From Cliona cf. orientalis (taxonomy: Eukaryota > Porifera > Demospongiae > Clionaida > Clionaidae), in NCBI GenBank assembly GCA_963930775.1, contig OZ005690.1, positions 2,960,225 through 3,024,224 on the forward strand: a DNA stretch of 64,000 nt, written 5' to 3'. The notes under the pieces are model-generated. The model saw only the letters and a list, made by a program, of their open reading frames with translations. It was not told the DNA's origin and ran no database searches. Positions 1-9,773 of this stretch are shown here, piece by piece; position 1 is the first letter of the stretch; the number at the start of each line of letters is the position of its first letter. The translations under genes were made by a program, and so were the position numbers.

Positions 1-2577
1 ATCTGCGGAGATTACAAAGTAACCGTCAACCAAGCAGCTAAAGTCGATCAGTACCCGATACCACGAATTGATGACCTCTTTGCGTCTCTATCTGGTGGGA
101 AGAAGTACACGAAACTGGACTTATCGCATGCATATCAGCAAGTCCCACTGGACGAAGCTTCTCGCCAATATGTGACAATCAATACTCACAAGGGGCTATT
201 TCGGTACAACAGGTTACCTTTTGGGGTATCTTCCGCCCCCTCCATCTTTCAACGGATTATGGAGACCTTGCTACAAGGAATACCAGGAGTGTGTATATAC
301 ATCGACGATATTTTGATAACTGGACGAACCGATCAGGAACATCTCGAACACCTCGCAGAAGTGTTGCGAAGACTACAGGAGGCAGGAATGAGGTTGAAAA
401 AGGAGAAATGTGCGTATCTACTTCCCTCGGTGGAGTATCTTGGCCACACAATTAGCGCAGAAGGCCTCCGAACGGCCGACTCGAAAGTGGAAGCAATTGT
501 CAATGTTCCGGCACCTAAGAACGTTGCCGAATTGCGCTCATTTTTGGGCTTAGTCAATTACTATTCTAAATTCCTACCGAACCTCGCAACTATTCTCTCA
601 CCTCTCTACGCGTTGTTACGGAAACGCCAGAAATGGAGTTGGGGTCGAAGCCAGAGTAAGGCATTCGACAAAGTGAAGAGCCTCCTACTGTCGTCCAGGG
701 TGCTAGTGCATTTCGATGACGCACTGCCCTTAATCTTGTCGTGCGATGCATCCCCTTACGGTGTGGGAGCTGTGCTGTCGCATCTAATGCCTAATGGCGA
801 TGAACGTCCGATCTCGTTTGCATCACGTACCCTTACCGAAACCGAAAAGAAGTACTCGCAACTCGAAAAAGAAGCGTTAGCGATAATCTTCGGTGTTCGC
901 AAGTTCCATCAGTACATCTATGGTCGCAAGTTTGAACTAAAAACGGATCACAAACCTCTCATGTATATCTTCAACGAAAAGAAGTCTATTCCAGCTATGG
1001 CCTCTGGCAGGATTCAGAGATGGGCCCTCACTCTAGGAGCCTATAGTTACGTTATTCGTTTTCAGAAAGGTAGCGAGAACACTACTGCTGATGCTGTGAG
1101 TAGGCTACCATTGCCAGTGACCAGAGCCGAGCCACCAAAGCCTGCTGAGGTGGTACACTTGATGGAGTACCTCGACACATCTCCTGTCACTAGTTCCCAG
1201 ATACGTCTCTGGACAAATCAGGATCCGATTTTAGCCAAGGTGAAGGAATGGATTCTGACAGGATGGCCTGAAAACTCCCCGAGCGATGAAAAGTTACGTG
1301 CCTATGTCAATCGAAAAAGTGAGTTAAGTGTGGAAGATGGATGTTTGTTGTGGGGGAGTAGGGTTGTGGTACCTGAGAAAGGGAGGAAACGAGTGATAGC
1401 AATGCTTCACCAAGCCCACCCCGGGATTACTAGAATGAAGGGTCTGGCTAGGTGTTATGTGTGGTGGCCGGGAATAGACAAAGAGATGGAATTGTGTGTT
1501 AAATCGTGTGAAGCATGTCAGGTTAACCAGAAAGCACCACCAAATGTTCCGCTACATCCGTGGTCCTGGCCTAGTAAGCCATGGTCGAGAGTGCATATCG
1601 ATTATGCCGGCCCATTCATGGGCAAAATGTTTTTGCTAGTGATCGATGCCTACACAAAATGGCTAGACGTGCATGTAACTACAACCTCTACGTCCACCGT
1701 CACAATTGAACTTTTGAGAAAATCGTTCTCCACGTATGGCTTGCCCGATGTCATCGTTTCGGACAACGCTACTAATTTTACGAGTGAGGAATTTGAAGCT
1801 TTTCTGAAATCAAATGGCGTGAAACATGTTCGCACTCCACCCTACCACCCTGCTTCGAATGGGGTAGTGGAGCGCGCCGTACAGACCCTCAAAAGCGGCT
1901 TAAAGAAGCTGAAAACAGGATCGATCGAGACCAAAGTGTCACGATTTCTATTTGCGTATCGAGTGACACCTCATGGGAGTACTGGTGTATCCCCTGGAGA
2001 GCTAATGTTTGGTCGTCGTATGCACACAGCTATGGACAATCTCCGTCCCGATCTTGGAAAGAAAGTGCGGCATGCACAGGATCAACAGACGAGAGCACGC
2101 GACAAAGGTGCTAGACCCAGAGACTTTTCCATTGGAGATTTAGTCTATGCCAAGAATTATGGTCCGGGAGTCCTGTGGCTACCTGGAGAAATCGTGAGCA
2201 ACATTGGCTCAGCAATGTATGAAGTCAAGTTAACTGATGGACGGAGAGTTCGGAAGCATGCCGACCAGTTAAGATCTCGAATACGAGTGGTACAGAATGC
2301 TGGGAATGTTAGTGGAGAAACTGATTCTGACATTGATGATTTTGATGCTAGGATTCCCCACTCAGATACTTCGGATAATTCAGATGATCCCTCACCAGCT
2401 GACTCTGATAATTCAGAGAGTGCTAACTCTAACGAACCAGCTATGGAGGAGACTGAAACACCTCAGGAACCGACTACCGCTACACCTGAGGATGAAACTG
2501 TTGAGCCGAGTTCGAATCCTCCTGAACTGAGACGATCTACACGTGTGAGACACCATCCAGATCGATATGGTCATTGA
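1..2577 (+). CDS. Ty3/gypsy retrotransposon Pol polyprotein, 5' partial (RT-RNase H-integrase)
   Basis: The frame is open from the first base to a TGA at 2575-2577 (858 residues), so gag, protease, the N-terminal RT and the 5' LTR lie outside the window. Domains in order: RT palm with the YIDD catalytic box at residues 100-103; RNase H with its first Asp at residue 249 (CDASPYGVG); an integrase HHCC zinc finger around residues 465-505; an integrase core with Asp534, Asp588 and Glu624, the expected D-D-35-E spacing; then an acidic Ser/Asp-rich tail ending in a basic RRSTRVRHHPDRY motif. This order (RT-RH-IN) is that of Ty3/gypsy elements. No chromodomain is visible. There are no frameshifts or stops in the visible part, so it is recent. 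A purine tract and LTR follow directly. Confidence 0.97.
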   Translation: MCGDYKVTVNQAAKVDQYPIPRIDDLFASLSGGKKYTKLDLSHAYQQVPLDEASRQYVTINTHKGLFRYNRLPFGVSSAPSIFQRIMETLLQGIPGVCIYIDDILITGRTDQEHLEHLAEVLRRLQEAGMRLKKEKCAYLLPSVEYLGHTISAEGLRTADSKVEAIVNVPAPKNVAELRSFLGLVNYYSKFLPNLATILSPLYALLRKRQKWSWGRSQSKAFDKVKSLLLSSRVLVHFDDALPLILSCDASPYGVGAVLSHLMPNGDERPISFASRTLTETEKKYSQLEKEALAIIFGVRKFHQYIYGRKFELKTDHKPLMYIFNEKKSIPAMASGRIQRWALTLGAYSYVIRFQKGSENTTADAVSRLPLPVTRAEPPKPAEVVHLMEYLDTSPVTSSQIRLWTNQDPILAKVKEWILTGWPENSPSDEKLRAYVNRKSELSVEDGCLLWGSRVVVPEKGRKRVIAMLHQAHPGITRMKGLARCYVWWPGIDKEMELCVKSCEACQVNQKAPPNVPLHPWSWPSKPWSRVHIDYAGPFMGKMFLLVIDAYTKWLDVHVTTTSTSTVTIELLRKSFSTYGLPDVIVSDNATNFTSEEFEAFLKSNGVKHVRTPPYHPASNGVVERAVQTLKSGLKKLKTGSIETKVSRFLFAYRVTPHGSTGVSPGELMFGRRMHTAMDNLRPDLGKKVRHAQDQQTRARDKGARPRDFSIGDLVYAKNYGPGVLWLPGEIVSNIGSAMYEVKLTDGRRVRKHADQLRSRIRVVQNAGNVSGETDSDIDDFDARIPHSDTSDNSDDPSPADSDNSESANSNEPAMEETETPQEPTTATPEDETVEPSSNPPELRRSTRVRHHPDRYGH

Positions 2578-2639
2578 ACTTCTTGAATGTTTATTTAGTT
2601 GAGTTTTGTGTCATGTACTGTTTTTGGTTTTGTAAACTT

Positions 2640-2651
2640 AAGAGGGAGGAA
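2640..2651 (+). other. Polypurine tract of the gypsy element
   Basis: The purine-rich run AAGAGGGAGGA lies directly before the LTR start TGTTGTA. This is the expected plus-strand primer position in LTR retroelements. Confidence 0.75.
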
Positions 2652-2652
2652 T

Positions 2653-2868
2653 TGTTGTATTTTTCATGTTTACTTCCTGTATTATTAATTTTATGTTATT
2701 CACTTATTTAGAGAGCGCCCTGCGCAAGCAGGCTCCATTGTTCTATTGTCTTGTATTGTAATATTGTATGTATTGTTTTTGTATTAGTTCAGTGTGTATG
2801 CATATTCAGTTGAGTCTCAATAAAAAAGTTTTATCTCGAACTCACGGTTTTGCGCAGAGAACGCAACA
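2653..2868 (+). mobile_element. 3' LTR of the gypsy element (216 bp)
   Basis: It begins TGTTG and ends CAACA, giving the 5-bp terminal inverted repeat and TG...CA ends typical of LTRs. An AATAAA polyadenylation signal sits at about 2819-2824. The bases immediately after it (CTATCACAATCATG) match the SEC31-copy intron at about 9902 (CTATCACAACCATG), so the right boundary of the insertion is exact. The target-site duplication cannot be checked because the 5' LTR is outside the window. Confidence 0.85.
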
Positions 2869-4545
2869 CTATCACAATCATGTACTGTATAATACATGTA
2901 TAACAGAGTACCTACATGACATTGTATAATCATAATATTATGTCGTCATTATACCTTCTTAATTAGTTACAATAAGAGGAGGATCATTCCAAGTCACGGG
3001 AGCATCGATAGGGTAGGTGGTCTCCCTACCCGGCTGCTGATTCCCAGTCCATGGGACGCCAGGCTGCATAGCTAATACCAGGCATAGTAGACGGGGTGTA
3101 CGTTTCGGTTGAGGGCTGCATGATGGCTGTACCATGAGACACCAATGGCTGGGTGATGGGAGGAGCATAGCCACCTCTGTGACCAAAATTTGGTTGAGGA
3201 ACTGGCTGAGGTGGATATCCACTAGTTGAAGTCATACCACCACCAACACCTTGCATATGGTAAGGGTTAGCAGTAGTAGTAGTGTTAGGCTGCTGTGTGC
3301 TGGTAACCATATTTGTCGAAGTAGCAATTGAACTGGTACTGGTAGCTGCTCCCTGGTTGGGTTGACTCGGTGCCGTGGGTTCAGGGGTATGAGATCCCTT
3401 GACTCCAACGGCGGCAAAGGGGAACTTTGGTCGAGGGGAGGAGGAGGACCCATGGGCCTGGTACATACGATCATGGAGGACAGCAGTCTTATTCTGCAGA
3501 AAAGTAAAAAATATACAAAGACTTATCAAATGACTTAAACAGAAGTTGCCACCAGCAAAAAAAAACAATACATTGTACAAAAGTAATATTTACATGTACA
3601 TGTACGTATTTAATAGCATCGCTCCAAAAATCTCCACTCTCCCACCCTCCGCCAACTTTCAAAATTGCTCTACCTACCTATAATAGCCAAAAATACATGT
3701 ACGTTATGCTACACTATAGTACTTACTTGCTCTCCAGCAGCCTGCTGTAGACAGTTGAGGGCAGTTCCCAGTGAACCCTGGGATGCCAGCAGACTGGCAT
3801 ACAGCCTCAGCTTCGACTGGAGTGTGTCGCTAGAAAAAGCATCAAACTGCTTCCTCTCCTTCTCCACAGCTTTCTTCAGAAGGACCACCTTCTCTATGAG
3901 GTCTTGGAGGGTAAGGGCATCGCCGTTGGACAAGGATGCTGCTGAGTCAGCATTCGAGGAATTCCTGGGAGGTTCGAATAATATCCATACTTACACATGT
4001 AAAAAATTCATATGCTCGATCTAATTATCACAAGTACAGATGCAGATGTGTCTATAGATACATGTACCTGTACATGTACATGCAGTGTTCTCCCCAGTAT
4101 ATAAGGCATGTCGGCCCAACAAGCCTCCGTACATAATTTCCTTTGATATGCAAATAGGGAGATTCCAAAAGCTTTGATGTGGCCACAGCATCCACCCATA
4201 GCATGCCCTACTGTCGTGCCTTGACATGTCCTGAATTTTGCTTGGGGAGAACACTGACATGTACTTACCACCATTCCACAAACTTCTCGATATCGACATT
4301 GCCAGAACATAATATATAGCTAGCAGAGGCCAGCACTGTCCTTCAACTGACCTTCCAACTCAGTCTCGAGCCTACCACCCAACACATCTGTGTACATAAT
4401 ACCAAGGAGAATGGGTTAATTAATTGAGTCCATCACATAATTAATTTTTTGCTAGTCAGTACACACGTGTAGTCACTGGAAGTAGCCTCATCTGCAGGCA
4501 TCCCGATCGTTTTTTGTGTGCATCAAAAAGATCGGGGTAGCTACC
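2869..4545 (-). pseudogene. SEC31 3'-half duplicate 1 (broken, cut by LTR element)
   Basis: Three exons match the full SEC31-like gene at 46640-52417: the Pro/Thr/Gln-rich exon at about 3493-2955, the helical exon at 3964-3727 (SNGDALTLQDLIEKVVLLKK), and the exon at about 4387-4269. The first has a 4-bp insertion (GCTA) near 3070 and an internal deletion that shift the frame. The last is 119 rather than 106 bp, also a frameshift. The middle exon is intact with good splice sites. The segment continues to the small foldback repeat at about 4480-4545, which other copies share. Its 3' continuation (the C-terminal exons) must lie left of the retrotransposon, outside the window. Confidence 0.85.
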
Positions 4546-4780
4546 TGGGTCAGCTGTAGGTGCTACATGTGTAAGCTATAGCTATGTACAGCCATGCTCA
4601 CCAATGTTATAACTCACGTTTGTGAGTATCACTACAAAGGTTATGACCGTATTAAGGGTTGCAACACATGCAGTACTATAGTGTAGTAGAATACTGTTAT
4701 GTTATAATACCGCAATGAATCTTATTAAGAGCAGTATCCACACACTTTATTATATTGCACAATGTCATGTATAGGCCATG

Positions 4781-4798
4781 CACACAAAAAGGGGCGTG
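4781..4798 (+). promoter_or_regulatory. Conserved 5' block of DEATH/NB-ARC gene A
   Basis: CACACAAAAAGGGGCGTG, followed by GAATCAGGAGTC, lies about 55 bp before the chosen ATG. The same block precedes genes B, C and D. Its ends form a CACAC/GTGTG dyad in the other copies. It could be core promoter or 5' UTR; this is inference from conservation alone. Confidence 0.5.
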
Positions 4799-4854
4799 AA
4801 TCAGGAGTCTAAGTGTGCAAACTGCTAAAGAAAACTATATATTCTTCTGAGAAG

Positions 4855-7473
4855 ATGGCAGAGTCAGAGGTCTCACAAACCTTTGGAATAAGCAAAGAAA
4901 CACTGAAGTGTGTTGTAAGTGACAAGTACAGCAATAAGATCGCAAAAAGGGTTCATGATGCTTGGGAGAGTCTGGCTACCTTTATCGGAATTCCCCATGA
5001 AGATGTGCATGATATAAAGGAGGAGTACAGGAAACCCCTGGACAGAAGGTTAGCCATGATGAGAAGGTGGCATGAGCTGTGGGGGAGTGAGGCTACTTAC
5101 CTCAGATTAGTAGAGGGTTTGAGGCAAATTGGAAGGAGGGATTTGATTGAATTACTCAAACAAGATACTCAGTTACAGCCATCAGCAAGTGGGTCAAAAC
5201 CACTTCTCAAACATCAAGATAATTACGATCTTCCTTGGGAATCAGCGGAACTCGAATGTAAGGGTACTAATTTAATAGCAATTCTTATCCTTTTCTTGGG
5301 TGCTTTATTCTTTTCATCTAACAACAATAATATTACTATACATAATATTGTAAGTCCTAATTGTAGCATTGACTGTGCTGACCAGCAAAACCTTACAAAA
5401 AATATTACCCATCATTTGAAGAAAGAAGCATTCAGCCACCGAATAGCCGAAAATTGCAGTTCTCCAGAAAGTGACCTACCTATAATTCATCCATTGTTTG
5501 TGGGTAGAGAGAATGAAGTCTTACTTAAAGTAGCCAGAGCTCACATTGTCAACATCAATGGTGCACCAGGGTTTGGAAAATCAACACTAGCGATTCATGT
5601 TGGTTATGAGGTAGTCAAAAATGGAACTTCAGTTCGATATATAAATGTCGAGGAAAAATTGTTTTCTATAGTGAGTCATTGGCAGAGGTCAACTGGGAAA
5701 ACTGAACATAAATTCAGCAATAATGATGTCCATCAGGTACAAACAAAATCTGTAATAAAGCATAGTAGATCATCGTTATCTGCAACAAATTCTCAATTAC
5801 CAACTAGCAAAACATTTAGCGGGAATCTCTTTGAAGAGCTACAAAGATGGAGTAAGGAAATGAAGTGTACAAATGTTCTTATTCTGGACAATTGCGACGA
5901 TATTCTGACAAGTGAATATCGTCGGAAATTTCTAAGCTTTATTGATGCACTAGTAATGAGGTCCAAGTTTAAACTACATGTGATAATAATTTCACAAGAG
6001 AAGTTATTGTATTTGGATGATTTTGATTGTTGGACAGTTAAAGAACTTGATCCACCAGAATCTATTGAAATGCTTGATAAAATAGCTCCAGCTATTGATA
6101 ATGAAACACTGCGGACAGCTGCTGAGTTAGTTGAAGGATGCCCCTTAGCTTTAAAAGTTATTGGACAATTGCTCCACATACATGGAGCAAAGTTGATTCC
6201 CAAACTGAAGGAAGAAATGATCACTCTTTTAGATGAAGCTAGCATTCCAAAGCAACGATTTCGTGTGATTATGGATGTTGCATTTGAAAGATTGGGAATT
6301 CTTAAGGATTGTGGATATGTACTCGGTTTATTTCCTGGCTCATTTGATGAACAAGCTGGTATTTCTATCATAAAAAAGGAGTGTTGGTTATTATATTTTA
6401 AACATTCTTTACTGAGCGTACACTCCTTTCCATACAATGATCGCTACAAAGTGCACAGGCTCATCAAAGAATATTTACAAGAAAAAATCTCAATTCACGA
6501 GAATACAACTTTCATAATCAAATTCGGAGCATATTTTGAATCATTGATGCTGACGCATGCAATGAGCGAAGAAAAGGAAAAATCACAGATTCAAAAGTAC
6601 TCATTATCTTTGGAATTACACAATCTTTATTATCTTAAAGAATTGCTACTAACTGACACACATTTATCATCCAAGGAACTTGCTGTCTTGGGACTTTTAA
6701 GTGACATAGACCTGATACAATTTGAACAACTTCACAGATACTATATAAATTATATTGAAAACATACATGAAGTGTGTCCACTTCTTAACAATTTGAAGTT
6801 ATGTGGGAAAATGTACTCAATTATTGTGCAGCACTTGTATAGGAAATGCAAATGTGATACAATACGGGCATACTTTCAGAACTTTTTCATATCACCATGC
6901 AAGGAATATTTCCAATGTAAAATGACTAACTATTTACACGACCTACACTCATTTGGAGTAATGCACTTATCACAAGATGAATTGTCATACATAGATATCA
7001 TACTTCACTTCCATTGCAACGAAGGATCATACCATATCGAGCGAAACCATTATATCTCCTCCAATGTGTTTATGTTATCAGTTTTGATTTTATCACTTAT
7101 GATAGGTCCGCTAGTTACTTTGCTTTGCAGGAATTATTGCAGACGTTTTTGTACGGGCTGCACCATTGTAATAATAGCAATAGTATTATGGATTATGTGT
7201 GCCTGTATATCATTTGCATGGTTTTCTTATAAAAAATTAAATTACACTGTAGCACATTATCAGTTTCTCAGAATCTTAGAAATTATATCAAAAGAGTTCT
7301 GTCTCTATGCAATACCGTTCTTTGCCCTCATGTTCATAACTTCATTGATGTTATCAAAAATACCAGTAGTGAGCAACTACTTCATTGTAATACTATCTAT
7401 TATATTAATATTACTGTTCATTAATCCACCTCTACCATATTATTGCTGTCAGTTCATTCCACTGTGTGTTTGA
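4855..7473 (+). CDS. DEATH/NB-ARC transmembrane NLR-like protein A
   Basis: Single-exon gene of 872 residues. The ATG at 4855 (AAGATGGCA) is chosen over one 14 codons upstream because a start followed by A/V-K/E is shared by all copies. Residues 1-105 form a DEATH domain (WESLATFIG, ELWGSEAT, LRQIGRRDLIELL). Residues 138-154 are hydrophobic (one membrane segment), followed by a linker with five N-x-S/T sites. Residues 205-440 are an NB-ARC-type NTPase: P-loop GAPGFGKST at 236-244, Walker B-like VLILDNCDD at 341-349, and GCPLA at 428-432. A winged-helix part follows with YKVHRLIKEYL at 531-541 in the MHD position, then a helical Cys-containing region. The last ~135 residues hold four hydrophobic segments and end CCQFIPLCV. 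No LRR, WD40 or ankyrin sensor is seen. The ligand is unknown; an immune or cell-death role is inferred from the domains. Confidence 0.88.
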   Translation: MAESEVSQTFGISKETLKCVVSDKYSNKIAKRVHDAWESLATFIGIPHEDVHDIKEEYRKPLDRRLAMMRRWHELWGSEATYLRLVEGLRQIGRRDLIELLKQDTQLQPSASGSKPLLKHQDNYDLPWESAELECKGTNLIAILILFLGALFFSSNNNNITIHNIVSPNCSIDCADQQNLTKNITHHLKKEAFSHRIAENCSSPESDLPIIHPLFVGRENEVLLKVARAHIVNINGAPGFGKSTLAIHVGYEVVKNGTSVRYINVEEKLFSIVSHWQRSTGKTEHKFSNNDVHQVQTKSVIKHSRSSLSATNSQLPTSKTFSGNLFEELQRWSKEMKCTNVLILDNCDDILTSEYRRKFLSFIDALVMRSKFKLHVIIISQEKLLYLDDFDCWTVKELDPPESIEMLDKIAPAIDNETLRTAAELVEGCPLALKVIGQLLHIHGAKLIPKLKEEMITLLDEASIPKQRFRVIMDVAFERLGILKDCGYVLGLFPGSFDEQAGISIIKKECWLLYFKHSLLSVHSFPYNDRYKVHRLIKEYLQEKISIHENTTFIIKFGAYFESLMLTHAMSEEKEKSQIQKYSLSLELHNLYYLKELLLTDTHLSSKELAVLGLLSDIDLIQFEQLHRYYINYIENIHEVCPLLNNLKLCGKMYSIIVQHLYRKCKCDTIRAYFQNFFISPCKEYFQCKMTNYLHDLHSFGVMHLSQDELSYIDIILHFHCNEGSYHIERNHYISSNVFMLSVLILSLMIGPLVTLLCRNYCRRFCTGCTIVIIAIVLWIMCACISFAWFSYKKLNYTVAHYQFLRILEIISKEFCLYAIPFFALMFITSLMLSKIPVVSNYFIVILSIILILLFINPPLPYYCCQFIPLCV

Positions 7474-8277
7474 GTAGATCACTATAATTTTGTTCGCCTA
7501 TATCTGTCAGTAATAGGTCACCAGGAATGAAATTGACCTTGAGATCTAGACACAAGGGCCTGAATATAATATACCTATATGCCATTCTCTAAGCGCATAA
7601 GTATGTGCACTGCATTCTCGTGGTCATCCATGGCATGCTCTTGATATCTAGTGCACAACAGCATCATGCAGGCTGCATGCTATACAATAGGCTGGACAGT
7701 GGACTAGTTAATCGTATAATTGCCAGCCCCTTCACCCAGACTAAGGCTGCATGGATAGGTTGCAAGTATGCCAAGGGTTTTGCATGATAGTGCTTCATTA
7801 CTCGAGCTTGAATCTGCATGATCACCAGAGTGCATGGCCAGACCCTCCCTCCTGTTGCAATACATCCAGCACTGTGGAGCCTCCGAGGGAATGGTCGAGA
7901 TTAATGCATGGCTTGCATAGATAACACATTATAGAGAACTCGCGGCACTTACTTGCCAGAGACTCATTCCCATAATTCACTCCTGCAATTTCAAAATTTA
8001 ATGTGTTGATTCCCATGCAGACTCACTATACGTATACTAAAATGTGTCCCCGGCCTGCACCCCCCTCTTTCACAACCGTAGGAAATAATCAGCTCGCAGT
8101 GCCTACATAAATACATAATATTATTTAATTTATGCTGATACATGTATTATTGCCTATTTCTTCATCATTTTTGAGCCATAGTGACAGAGGTTATACTTAA
8201 ATACTTCACACTCCAAATATTAATAGTCCCTAACAAAGCAGGTTCATTAGTTGAAAGTTATTACCGCCAATTACAAT
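7474..8277. other. Intergenic spacer between gene A and SEC31 copy 2
   Basis: No gene is seen. The first ~100 bp resemble the 3' flanks of genes C and D (GGTCACCA, then a GAGACAC-like run). The last ~150 bp match the 3' flank of the SEC31-like gene at 46500-46639, including an ATTAATAG stretch on the + strand that reads as a polyadenylation-like signal on the - strand. It is therefore part of the duplicated unit. Confidence 0.6.
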
Positions 8278-9637
8278 TCAAACCCTAAGTTGCATTCCCA
8301 GTTGCAGTAGTGTTTTGATTCCCGGCATGAAACTGCTGATCTCAGAGAAGTTGGTGGTCGTCACCATCTGATTGTACCGCATCAGCCCAGAGTTATAGTT
8401 CAGGCTCTGAGCATCTAATATGTGAAGGTTTTGGGAATAAATAATTTGAAACTGATTATCATAAAAAAATGCATAATATTGAGGACCTCTAAATAAGATG
8501 TGGCAAAGAAGCTAAAGAAGATATGTAAGCTCTTGTGCATAATTATTATGGCGACAATTTAATTCTCGACAACAAAATTACCTTGGCTGATGTAGTAAAG
8601 ACCTTGGAGCACATCAGGAGAGACCTGTAGATGAACAAAAGCGATGTATATTTATATACCATGCAATTCTTGTGTAGCTACATGTACATACCTTGGATTC
8701 TCTCAATAGATCATAGAGGATGGCCAACTTCTTTCCAATTTCGTCCAGCTTCCTCTTGATTGCCTAGATACATGTAAAATTACTATTATTATGATCGTTG
8801 CTGGCATATTAATGCTGTATTTCTTCCATGCAACCATTACACTCAGGATTGGGTATATATAGCCCTTCCATGTATTAAGTATGCATACATACATGCGAGT
8901 GTGTGATCAATTGCCATAATTATAACTTACAGTAGTGTTGGCTCGACCTTTGCACCTCTCCAGCATGGCATCAAAGGCCTGTACCATTGGCATGTGCTCC
9001 TGAGGAATGGGAGGCTTCTGCACAGGGGCGGGGCTGGGAGACTGCATAGACCAAGGAAGAAAACAATCACACAATAGATCAGTGTGCACAATAGTACGTG
9101 TATAGATTTTGGAACACTACCAGTATAATGGCTACAATATTTTAAATTTAGTATTGTTTTTTGCATCATTCTATACATGTGTCTTGATGATAGCACAGTT
9201 CCACATGTGAGCCTTACCTTACGCCGGACCATAGAGGAAGAAGTCTGACCCCCAGAAGGCTGGGAAATGGGTGGAGCATGTGGGCGTGGCTGAGTATCAG
9301 GCGTTGGCTGCAATGGATTCATAACAGGGTTCATGATCGGAGTCGGTCGAGAAGTGGACAGATCAGTGGCCTGTGAAACAAAGAGTATATTATACATGTA
9401 GCATTGGGAAGCTGAAACTACATAATAATATTATATTGTACTATGACTAGAGTAAAGATCAAAGGCACCGCCTGTAGTATATACCACTGTCTGCCCACTG
9501 TGCAAACTGTGGAGTAACCACAGCCATGGTACAACTGCCATATACCACAGCTGGCAGAAAACGCGTGTATTTACTATGGGCATAGAGCCGTGGTATAACT
9601 TCCATATACCACGGTTGGCGGTCATAGTACAAGCCAC

Positions 9638-9773
9638 TTAGACTATAGCCTTATCGTGCTTTATTTGAATTGTACGCTCGAAGCGTGCATTTAAACCACT
9701 CGGCTTCGCCTCGTGGTTTAAATGCCCGCCTCTCGCGTACAATTCAAATAAACCACTCAAGGCTATAGTCTAA
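9638..9773. mobile_element. Short foldback element (136 bp) in SEC31 copy 2 intron
   Basis: Ends TTAGACTATAGCC and GGCTATAGTCTAA are inverted repeats. A further inverted pair (TTTATTTGAATTGTACGC and its complement) lies inside. It is absent from the same intron in the copies at 35600 and 47900. Confidence 0.7.

Noticed and set aside
1-2577. Chromodomain at the end of the gypsy Pol
   Set aside because: The C terminus is acidic and Ser-rich with a basic RRSTR motif; no chromo-like aromatic cage pattern is seen.
3665-4024. Plus-strand 119-codon frame
   Set aside because: It lies antisense over the SEC31 helical exon, and the matching antisense frames at 10837, 39822 and 49230 conserve only what the real exon imposes.
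5793-6437. 214-codon minus-strand frame
   Set aside because: It is antisense to the NB-ARC domain of gene A; similar shadows exist opposite genes C and D.
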